From assembly GCA_022606135.1 (NCBI GenBank), contig JABYQN010000010.1, forward strand, positions 1,550,001 through 1,614,000: a stretch of DNA of 64,000 nt, in the 5' to 3' direction. The translations under genes and the position numbers were made by a program. Source of the stretch: Fomes fomentarius. Its lineage: Eukaryota; Basidiomycota; Agaricomycetes; Polyporales; Polyporaceae. Numbering within the stretch: the first letter of the stretch is position 1; each line of letters starts with the position of its first letter. Positions 35,379-45,554 of this stretch are shown one piece after another. The notes beneath the pieces were generated by a model. That model had not been told where the DNA came from and made no database searches. It worked only from the letters and a program-made list of their open reading frames with translations.

Positions 35379-37078
35379 ATGGCCGCCAACAAAGGTTCGT
35401 CGTCGCTCTTTCCGGCCTCCTCGACGCTGAGCGAGGCGGCGCGCGCACACCTGGAACTAACTTGCGTTGTGTGGCAGAGCCGAGCCCTATCGTACCTTTG
35501 CTGTCTCGTGCCCTTCACCGCATACGTTCGACTCCTCCGAGGATTATCGCCTCGCCTGCAACACGTATGTCTCTGTTGCCGTGCGCATACGCGTTGCTTG
35601 GATTGACCTGACGCAACTTTGCACTGTATAGAACCGCGTCGCGCTGCAGTTGCAATCATCATTCGTGTCACCCCACCACCTTCCTTCATCTTCTCCGCGC
35701 AATCTGCACCTGACGCTAGCTCTCCCGCAAATGTACCCCCACCGTCCCTTACGGAGTTCTTCCAGCTAGACTGGGTCAACACGCCTGGGGCGCGGCCGGA
35801 AATTCTCTTCCTCCGCAGAGACAAACCCGACGCCGCCGCGGACGGTGGTCGTATGAGTGGGAGCGGTTCCAGCGCCCGCGAAGCGCATGTCGCATTCCCG
35901 GGAGGCAAGACTGAGGAGGGGGATGAAGGTGGTCTCTACACCGGTGAGTGTTCCGTTTGTCCGCCTCGACGCGCCCAGGTCGCGTGCCGTGTGGTCTATG
36001 ACGCGTACCTTGCGTCGCCGCGCTTCGTTGTTACTTCCTGTTATCTCGCAAGCCTGCGGTGCGTCGGATGCTAAATATATGTTATGTAGCAATGCGGCAG
36101 ACATGGGAAGAAATCGGCTTGGACCTGGCAGAGTCGTCCTACACGCCTATCGGACAGCTCGATGACCGCGAAATCACGACTTCGTTGGGCAAACGTCTTC
36201 TCATGATCCTATCGCCCTTTGTCTTTCTTCAATTGACACCCCAGACGACGCCCGTTGACCCATCACCTGGCACTTCTCTCCACTGGGTCCCACTCACCGC
36301 GCTTCTGCCTCGGCCGGTCGGTGACGGTCCTCGCTGGTCGACCGTGTCTGTGGATGCGTCTTCAAGACTGGCACCTCGTCACTCTACCATTCTCCGCCTG
36401 CTTGTACGCATGCTAGTCGGCGGCATGAAGTTTCCCGCTATCCTCGTCCCGCCCTCTCCGTCTCCGTCCGCGTTCGCCGACGCCGCCGATGAGAAAACTA
36501 TCGACGTGAAGCGTGCACAGCTCGAGTCCGCCGGCTTGGTACCACCACCCGTGAAGAAGCAGCGGTCGTTTCCGCTTCGCTCGCGCCATGACAGCGAGGA
36601 GATGCTCAAGCTATGGGGACTTTCGTTGGGAATGACGCTCGACTTGCTCGCACACATGGCGCCTCCGGAGGCACGACGAGGGAATGGTGGAGCGTTGCTC
36701 TTGCCGCCTGATGCGGATGCGGAGCTGCTCAGGGTACCGGTCATGGCACCCAGCTTGGCCAGTGTGTTCCCTCGCTTTGGCTACCCCGATGTGAACTTCT
36801 GGATCTGGGTATTCGGGAAGAGGTATCGTGCTGTCATCAAGGGATGGGAGGCAAGTGTGCGCGCAGGCGGTACGAATGACCGCAGGTGAGTATCTCCGCC
36901 ATTTTGGAGCATCCAGAGTCTGACATCGAGTGTGCTTGCCAGGATCAACTGGACGGGGTCTGCGCTTACGACATTCTATGCTGCAGTGCGCAAGGCACTT
37001 GTGGTCGTGATCGTCGTGCGTGCGATATTTGTGCTCTTGGGCTTCCTCCTTGGCGGCTGGTTGCTGTTATGGCGGTGA
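35379..37078 (+). CDS. Nudix hydrolase (CoA-pyrophosphatase-like) with C-terminal membrane anchor
   Basis: Exons 35379-35394, 35478-35564, 35632-35943, 36090-36885, 36943-37078; 1347 nt, 448 aa. After splicing, the N-terminus (SPIVPLLSRALHRIRS, then RRAAVAIIIRV) fits NUDT7/8-type enzymes. HVAFPGGK resembles the NuCoA motif. The Nudix box reads GGK, E, then AMRQTWEEIGLDL: the catalytic EE pair is present, but the usual RE is RQ and the spacing after GG is one residue longer. The tail is unusual for the family: a large extra region (residues about 210-400) and a hydrophobic C-terminus (VVVIVVRAIFVLLGFLLGGW) that looks like a tail anchor, so it probably sits on an organelle or ER membrane. Substrate (CoA or other nucleotide diphosphates) is inferred. 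Confidence 0.85.
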
Positions 37079-37873
37079 CCAACTGTTTCATGAGAGATTC
37101 TCGTCATCTTCAGCCTCTCGACCCTGATCACCACTCGATTATCCAGTATATTGTACTTAGGTGTTGTATCATTCCGCGTGTTGTCCTGTCCCCTGTCATC
37201 GTACCTCGTCTCTCTTGCATGGTATCATTATCGGGAAATTCTGCGCGCACACACGTAGTATCGTCTTATATTGCATTTGTTTGCGTTGACGGACCTGCAT
37301 TTGTTGGATTGGCTGCTCATTCAGCGCAGTGGCTGTAGGCATAGAAAAGTTTGTCGTTGTCGTCGCGTAGTTACGGTTTTCACATCAATTATGACCCTTT
37401 CATGACCATGACCCATCACTACTCGTCGCTCTTGACCTCAGCCTGTGAGTGCTTTCTTCTAGTGCAGCGTGACGCGTCTTCATGATACTACACGGTCCTC
37501 GCGCATCTAGTATATCGTGCGGCGGCAATTGTTGTGCACTTTCGGTAGTTGTTTGCCTATTGACCAACTATTTGAACCTATCTCCACATACCAAATGGCG
37601 GCCGGGAGTACTGCGCAGTGCAGAGTCCAGACTGCGTGTGCCGTAGCAGACGCGTCTTGCTAGCGTCTGCCGCGCTTGTCACAGAACACGACCCGGTCAC
37701 ATGACAGCACGCGACCGCGTTTCAATTTGATGCAGGCACTGGCACGCGGCTTTGTTCACATTCAAGCAAGTTACTCGCCGACTGGCGACCACCACCCACC
37801 CACCCACGCCGTTTTGCAACCTGTGGGCGTGAAGGAACTCTCCTCAACAGCGGTGCGAGTCCAGTACTATACG
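37079..37873. other. intergenic, 795 bp
   Basis: Nudix 3' region and PIF1 upstream region. The frame containing the PIF1 start is open back to 37676, but that part lacks the conserved domain. No separate gene is supported. Confidence 0.45.
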
Positions 37874-40800
37874 ATGGCCGGTCAGAAGTACTACGCGGTA
37901 TATAACGGGCGAGAAGGCACGCAGATCTATTTGACTTGGGACGAGGTGCGCCGCGGTCGTCGTTTTGTGTGTGTGGGGTTCGAGTGTTTGATGCGGTTTG
38001 GGCAACGCTAGGCAAAGGCGAATGTGAGTTGTTTGCAGACATCGCTAGTGACCACCTAACCGCTCCCTCCATCCACCCCGTATCGCGTGGTGCTCAACGG
38101 GCCTTGCACCCGCTAGGTCTCGCGTGTGTCAGGTGTGATCTACAAGAGCTTTCGCGGTTCGGGTGAAGCGCAAGCATGGTTACAAGGCATTGCAGACGCC
38201 AAAGGTGTCAGTCTGCGAAAGAACGACCATCGGTCGTATGGATGTGAGTGCAACGATTGTCGTGTTCTTATAGTGCCAGAGATGGAGATGGACCACGACT
38301 CAACCTCCTCCCAACCCAGATCCTACCCACCATCACCCCATGTCTCAGTCCATCCCTTCAGCATCCCAAGACGAAGCGTGGCCCACGGTGGCCGGTCCAT
38401 CTGGACACGCTGCTCCCGCATACGCGAATGGGAGAAACGGCAATGGGGTGCGGTACGATGCTGTTAACGTTGACGACTTTATGAATGTAGACGACCATGA
38501 CTCGGATATCGAGATCCTTGACGGCCCGCCCTCCGATTACCGTCCCTCCGCACGCGCACAGCGACAAAGACAAGCACCGCCGATATACGAGTACGTAGAC
38601 GACGACTCGGACATTGAGATCTTCGACGGCCCGCCTCCGAATGTCTCCCGCACGGCCTCTGCGGACCCGCCGCCGCCGCCATCCAAGTCGCCTACGCCCG
38701 CAGGCCGGGCGCGAGGACAACCGGCTCCTGCTGCGCATCTCCCGCCTTCCGCCGCTGCACCTGCACTGCGGCAACGATCGCATTCCCAGTCGTCGCAATC
38801 GTCGAACGGCGCAGACGACACGGGCGACGCGCCTGCGCCGACTGCCCCTAGAGGCATCCTCCTAGCCGGACCCGTGCACGAGATCCAGCTGTCGCCCGAC
38901 CAGCTGTACGTGCTCGCGAAAGTGAAGAACGGGGAGAGCGTGTTCTTCACGGGCTCCGCGGGGACGGGCAAGTCTGTGCTCCTGCGCGAGATCAAGAACG
39001 CGTGCGGGGGCCGGCCGAGTGCGCTGCTCGGCGTGACCGCGTCGACGGGCATCGCGTCCGTGAACATCGGCGGGTGCACGCTGCACTCGTGGGCGGGCAT
39101 CGGGCTCGGGAAGGAGGACAAGGACGCGCTGGTGGGCAAGATATTGGGCTTGAACGCGAGGGCGTACAAGGAGGCGGTGAGGCGCAGGAAGGAGCTGCTG
39201 GCGAAGCGGGAGCGGGGCGAGATGTTGACGGCGGATGAGGCGGACGAGCTGAGCAAGGACCCGGCGGACACGGCCAAGTCGAAGATCTTGGAGAGGTGGC
39301 GCAAGGTCAAGACGCTGATCATTGACGAGAGTGCGTGTGTTTTGAATGTGGGCTTGGTTGGCTGAAGCTCGGTGGTTGAACTGAGCGACCTGCAGTCTCG
39401 ATGATCGATGGCAAGCTCTTTGACAAGCTGGTGAGTTTCTCGATGAGAATTACCTCCTTGTTGCTGTGACACTTGTTCATATCCGTGGGGGTGGTGCAGG
39501 AGTATATTGCGAGGAAGCTGAGGAAGAACACACTGCCCTTCGGTGGGATACAGGTGAAGCGATTAAGATGTGACGCAGATTCTTGCAAGTACCGACTAAC
39601 ACATGTTTTCCAATAGCTCGTCCTCTCAGGGGACTTCTGCCAGTTACCTCCTGTCCCAGACAAGGATGGCAAGGGCGGACAGATTCCCGCCTGCTTTGCG
39701 TTCGACTCGGAATCATGGAATCGCTGTGTCGGTCCGCCCATCGTCCTGAACAAGGTTTTCCGGCAAAAAGACCAGAGTCTGTACTCGTGCACTTTCTCCC
39801 ATAGTCTCGCCTGTTCTGACAGTCGCATGGTCTCTAGAATTTGTCGACATGCTCAACGCCATGCGGTTCGGACGGCTCGACGAAGAAACGACGAAGGCAT
39901 TCTACCGTCTAGACCGCGAGGTCAAATATGACGATGGAATCCTGCCTACCGAATTGTGAGTGGCGTTGTTAGGAATCATCCAGTCTGCTCGTGAATCTAA
40001 CCCGTGGACGGGTCCGTGCCTACTATACAACAGGTATCCGACGCGTAGCGAAGTTGAGAGCGCGAATTCCACCCGCCTTGAGAGGCTCCCGGGGCGCGAT
40101 AGGAACTACAAGGCATTGGACGCGCCCGGACGCGACGAGCGTGGACGCGAGTACCCACCCGAGCGTGTCGAGCGTGCGCTGAAGGACATGATCGTCCCCA
40201 AGCAGCTTCCACTCAAGGTGGGCGCGCAAGTGATGCTCGTCAAGGTGAGAACGCCTGGCTCCTCCGACCGTTTGCTTCCACGTCGTTGCGGATTCTCACC
40301 GTTCGCTCCTTCGGACTACAGAACATCATCCAAGGCCTCCTTGTGAACGGCTCGGTCGGACGTGTCGTCGGCTTCTACAAGCCCCGCGAGGCGGTCGAAA
40401 TGGGCGCACAGATCGCGCTGCCAGAGAGCCGTGATCAGGGGTTGCGCAAGGCTATGGCGAACGGGGATGATCGTGCTGCTGCTCAAGGGCAGCGAGGACA
40501 AGGGGCACAAGGCGGCGGAGGTGAGGGCGGCCAGGCATCAGCCGCCGGAGGCGCGATGGATGATCCTCAGCGGGAGCAGAAGCTGAAGACGATCCTGGCG
40601 CTGAACAGCGTCTGGCCCGCCGTGCAGTTCCAGCAGGGCCCTCTCATGCTGTGTGTTCCGCTCTCGTTTGAAGTCGTCAACGCCGATGGAAATATTGAGG
40701 CGGTCCGTGAGCAGGTGAGCGTGTTGTCTTTTTTACTTGTCGGCTCGCGAGACTAATGCCGTGTGGGTTGCAGGTGCCGCTGATCCTGGCGTGGGCGTTG

Positions 40801-41195
40801 AGTATCCACAAGTCGCAGGGCCAGACCCTGGAGCGCGTGCGAGTCGACCTCAACCGGACCTTCGAGAAGGGACAAGGTGCGTCACATCCGCTGTATGTTG
40901 ATGCCAACAGCGGTCCTCACCCTCAGTCGGACGCCTCTAGCATACGTCGCGTTGTCGCGGGCGACGCGCATGGAGACACTGCAAGTCGTCAACTTCGACC
41001 CTGCCAAGTACGTCCATTCAGCGCAGCTATATTTCTGTATTGTTGACCGTGAACTGGATTGTGCCATGCAGGGTCCGTGCGCATCCCCGAGTGCTCGAGT
41101 GGATGGCGGAGCACATGGACAAGGTTCCCGACCTTCCATACATCCCCGATGGTGAAGACGAGGATGTCAATGAGTTGCTGGACTTCTGGGCCTAA
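37874..41195 (+). CDS. PIF1: PIF1-family DNA helicase with N-terminal RNase H1-type hybrid-binding (viroplasmin-like) domain
   Basis: 5'-3' helicase acting on G-quadruplexes, R-loops, telomeres and mtDNA. Exons 37874-37945, 38012-38023, 38117-38243, 38320-39330, 39396-39430, 39500-39553, 39617-39776, 39838-39955, 40034-40244, 40322-40714, 40774-40876, 40941-41007, 41072-41195; 2487 nt, 828 aa. Residues 4-50 ([26 protein letters not shown]) form an RNase H1-type hybrid-binding domain; a 12-nt exon supplies AKAN inside it. Then a disordered linker with two acidic DSDIEI-DGPP repeats, and the helicase: GSAGTGKS Walker A (about 283), LIIDEISM Walker [37 protein letters not shown] and [10 protein letters not shown] Gly/Ala/Gln-rich insert (about 40480-40560) interrupts domain 2. 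Intron 39777-39837 has a weak GTCTGT donor. The exon-4 acceptor at 38319 is one of two frame-keeping choices. Confidence 0.9.
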
Positions 41196-41727
41196 TATCT
41201 CAAACGCATATATCCAATCTCTCTACTAGCTCTACTAGTTCTTGTTTTACTCTCGGTGGTCGATTGGTTGTGCACTCTGCTCTCCTTGATACTGTACCAT
41301 CATTGACGATGTATCACTGCCCCTACACATAGAATCGAATGCATACATTTGCAGCACTGCCGCTGCATCAGTTGGAAACATGCACTATCCCGGGTCTTAG
41401 TAGAACTAACGACAGGAAAACAGGTAATAGATTCATACAAGAGATACGCTTTAAAGTATGAGTAAGACAAACCATTACATGCTATCCATAGACAATCAGC
41501 TGCATGTGTATACCCAGCCTAAGAGCCATTGTCAGTGTCACAGCGCAAGCACTGGTGATTAATACGGCTACAGTCCCCAATGATCAGATATACCAGTTAT
41601 ACTACCTACAAACTCAAGCCATCATCCAGTCGTCACAGATCATCGTCTCGACTCGTCAAAATGGTCGTCAGTGGAGTAAAGTGTCCGTAATCACAGAAAG
41701 GAAGATAGAGAAGGGTTCACAGAGAGT
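41196..41727. other. convergent 3' intergenic, 532 bp
   Basis: Lies between the stops of PIF1 (plus) and the RhoGAP gene (minus); AT-richer than the flanking genes, as expected for two 3' UTRs. No gene is seen. Confidence 0.5.
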
Positions 41728-44700
41728 TCAGTCCGATCCTTTACGCTTGCTCGGGCTCGATTGTCCGGAGTGTCCGGAATGCGAGGAGGGCGCTGGCGAG
41801 GGTGTCGCAGAAGCGAAAGCAGCCGCAGCGGCCGTTGACGACAGCTCCAAGCCCGAGTCATGCGAATGTCCAGGCGATGACTGCAGCGTCGAGAACAGGT
41901 CAGAGGGCGCAGTGTCGGTAATCTCCTCTTGAACTTGTGGGAGGTCCGATGGGGGTATTTGGCGCGAGGACCGTTTTGACGACGGTTCTCGTGAGTGTGA
42001 GAAGGACTCGATTGCTGTTCCCGAGCTTGGACTTGTGCTCGAGGTGAGAGAAGACGAGAGTGACGCAGTGGAGATCGAAGGCTCTTCGCCTACTCGTGGA
42101 GGAAGAGGTGGAGGTAGTGAACTAGAGCTTCCGTTGGCGTAACTTTGTTGGGACGGTACTGGACTCTGCGGTGGGGGCGGGACGCGGACTTGATCGTCGA
42201 AGAACTGCCCTGCGCGTATGCTTGGGGGTTGCCGCGCAGGGGAATTGGCGTGGGGTCCGGCACGGAGCGAAGGATGAATGCTGTTCGTGGGACGTGGCGG
42301 AAGTTGGGGGGTGAAGTCCTGCGGTCCCTGTAAGATTGGCCGCGGGGCATCGATAGAGGAGCGAGGAGTGGATAACGAAGGCGTCTTATGGTGACCGAGC
42401 TTGCGAGGTGAGCTTGGAACAGGTGGGGGTGGCATGCTGGACACCTTCGTGTGCGTGGAACCGTAAGTGATAGGAGCTGCAGGCTCGTTCAAAGGAGCGG
42501 CAGGCAATGGAGGTGATCCACTGCCACTCTGTTGGAAGAGTAAATGTGCGTTGTTGATGAGATCCTCCATCAACGAATCCTTGGAATGAGAGTCAGTATA
42601 TGCGACGCCAGCCGCGGATCACGAAACGTACCTTCCACGTTTGCATACCAAGAAGGTCGGTGCCCTTCAGAATCTCATCCTCGCCGAAGATGACCGAACC
42701 AAAGACAATAGCAAGATTCTTTGCATCCATCTTGTTCTTGTCGGTATGCGAGGCTACTCGTGCCAAGTGTTCTACGAGCGCCTTCAATGTAGCTTGATGG
42801 ATCGGTGGTAGTCGACGAATCTTCGAGCGAAGGAAGGCGAAGTTGTTGGCGACATGCTCGTCTGCAGCAGCCCTTCGGTCTGATGTATTGTGAATATGAG
42901 AGGCAGAAATACGCACCGATTCCCTCAGTGTGCTGTACGCGGTCCTGAAGTGGGAATCTGAAGACGGGCTCAGGCAATTCTCTTAGGTACATCTGGAGAT
43001 TGAGTCGCAACACTTGTTGTTCAGAACCAACTTTGACTCTGAGAGATTGGATATGTGTACCTTCAGGAATGATGCAACACAATATACATCATCTGTAGTG
43101 GGGTTGAACGCGAATGCAGCTTCATTGCGCTCGATCTTATGTTGTAGCTAGTACAAATCGACGTTAATCACCATTAATCCTAGCACACAAGAAGCTGCAC
43201 ATACCTCCTGTACCGCTGCATGCCTGCCCGAGACCCGATAGATACCCTCAGCCTCCAGCCCTCTCTTGTCGATATCCTCAACGCATATCCTGATAATCTT
43301 CGGGATATCGCCCTCTAGCGGTCCTCGTGCAGTCGCGTAGTCCACCAAACTGACACCAAAGATCAGATCCTTACACTCGCCCACATTGTAGTTGTAATAG
43401 TAAATGGGCTTCGGAGTGATAGCGGCGAGCAAGCGAGGGATATTCGCTGCTATTGCGGCACTGTCCCTTTGTGGCACAATCTTGTCAACCATGCGTCCAC
43501 CATGCTCGCACAATTGGTTCTGGGTGGCTGCCGCCGCACTGGTTCGTAGGATCAGCAATCAAGTACAACTCAGACATATCAAGTTGTTAAGGATACCAAC
43601 AGCAGACTGTCTGTATATATCTGGAGCACTTTCTTCAGTACCTCGGAGGACTCCTTGATGAAAGTTTCCAGGGACTGCGTAGGAACGTTGAGAATGCCGT
43701 CAACTTGTTAGATGCACTCTATCTGCATACCTTAAAGCCCGACTCGAGGATCTTCGTTCTCCGAATACGGAGGGTCTCCAACCAGTGAACAGCCTTCCGA
43801 TATTCCTTGTCTGATCCCAGAGCGCATGAATAACTTGAATACCGATCGCACGTTAAGGTTCACACTAACCTGCCTCGTCTGCCTCGCGCTTCGCTCGCAC
43901 CTGGCGCAATGCGTTATCGCTGCGTGCTCCGTCTCGATCCAAGAAAGTCATGAGCTGGTTGAGCTGGCGCTTGCCTTGATGCGCCAGATCCTGCAAGGCT
44001 GTGGACGTCGCCGATGTCGACGGGGATCTGGCTCGATGCACGCTCTGGGACGGGCGGCGGTCGAGTGGTCTCAGAGGCTGTGGTCCGGTGACCACTGGCC
44101 GCGTGCCACCATTCTGTGGGTGCAGTGGGTGCAACGGCTTGGAAGAAGAAGCAACGTTATCCAGGGGAGAGGTGGGAGGTAGAGGTAGAGGCATAGACGC
44201 TGCAGCTGCCGCGGCGGACTTATACTCCTGCAGAGGCCAGATGAACGACATGAACTCGAAACACATGCCGCCGCAACAGACATGAAGACGCACCTCGACC
44301 TCCTGGCACTTCTTGATATAAGTGCGTTTGAGTCTGGGGAGGACGATATCTGCGTATTCTTGGTGAGCGGTGACCGCGTCCTTCACGTCGTCCCGTATAC
44401 GCTTGCGAATGCGATCTTGCTCTTCCTGTCACACCTTCGTCTCGCACGCCGGACGCACATGCATGGAGATTGGTACGCACCTTGAAGATCGTGAGCGGCT
44501 CGATAACATGTGTTGCCAAGGTCTCCAGGATCGCGGTGTGAGTGCCGGCCTCTGTTCACGCGGCATGGTTGGATTGCGGCGAGGAGAACGACAGAATAAC
44601 GTAGGGCAGCGCACCTCGCTCGACATTGTCGATGACCTCGTTCCAAGCAAGCCTAGTAGTGCTTAGCTCGATCCGATCGTCCATATATGCGTCCAAACTC

Positions 44701-44996
44701 TTCGATTTGCGGTGGAGTTTGAGCAGAGAGGATACACTAAATATTGCGCTACGTTCAGGACTCGCTACCTTGAGATTCAAGAGTCAACGCACTATTGCTC
44801 CTCTATTCGTTTCCTATCCTCAGCGTCAGACTATGCGACGCAAGGACCAGGGCGCGGACGCGTACCTTTCCGAGAAGAATGCGAGATAGGACTCGCTAAG
44901 CAGTCTAAGATGCGTATCAAACAGCGCCGTCGCGCCGTGCGCCGCATCGACAGACGAGCCTCTAGCATTTGCGGCCGCCTCCGCAGTGGAGGACAT
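41728..44996 (-). CDS. F-BAR and RhoGAP domain protein (Rgd1-like)
   Basis: GTPase-activating protein for Rho-type GTPases that binds curved plasma membrane during polar growth and cytokinesis. Exons 44996-44866, 44813-44793, 44736-44615, 44551-44481, 44425-44294, 44227-43870, 43810-43731, 43674-43601, 43538-43205, 43147-43061, 42992-42917, 42879-42632, 42579-41728; 2586 nt, 861 aa. F-BAR from the start (ESYLAFFSERKRIEEQY, SSLLKLHRKSKSLDAY) to about 330; it contains a 21-nt exon coding KRIEEQ. RhoGAP about 365-575: FGVSLVDYA, GIYRVSGR with the arginine finger, YLRELPEPVF, NLAIVFGSVIF. The last 285 residues are Pro/Ser-rich and disordered. The donor at 43600 (GTTGGT) was chosen to keep frame. 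Confidence 0.92.
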
Positions 44997-45554
44997 TACG
45001 GTGGACAGGTGAGCAGGACGAGAGAAAGCAGAGTGGGTGTATGCGGCGCAGGGAAGACCTTCAGGGCGAAGAGCGCTGCTGGAGCACTCAACTGGCCTAA
45101 TGGGCGTCTCCGCGCTGCACGTGGCAAAGGTCACATGCAGAAGCAACCGTCACTTCTAGGCGCCCGTGCCTCGCTGCATCTGCGACGTGTCAGTACCGCT
45201 TGCACTGCGCAGCGACACTGCGCGATGGGCGATCTGCGCTGCGCTTGCGCTAGTTGCTATAGTTGGATAATCATGTATATGGATAGCATTACATTCGGAA
45301 CTAGGAGCTACGGTGGCGCTACATGGTACAAAGAGGGATAATAGGATTGTGCTACCTATCGTGCACCGACTTCTATCTCATAGCTATAAGCAAGGAAGAC
45401 CTTGAGACCGTGAGGAGAGATGAAGCAATGCCGAGATGGTTCATGACACTACAAAATAGTATCGTACTAACATGTCAAGTCTGCTTGGAATCTGTCGATG
45501 AAACAGCCACGCGTTAGCAAGTAGCCACGGATACATGTATGGTCTCGGAACAGA
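44997..45554. other. intergenic, 558 bp
   Basis: Upstream region of the F-BAR/RhoGAP gene and 3' region of the STE20-like kinase (both minus strand). No coding sequence is supported. Confidence 0.45.

Noticed and set aside
35027..35908. 293-codon minus-strand frame
   Set aside because: It overlaps exons of the well-supported Nudix gene on the other strand and has low-complexity, domain-free sequence.
38126..38467. Separate 113-codon protein downstream of the hybrid-binding exon
   Set aside because: It results from reading through the intron at 38244; splicing joins the hybrid-binding domain to the PIF1 linker in frame.
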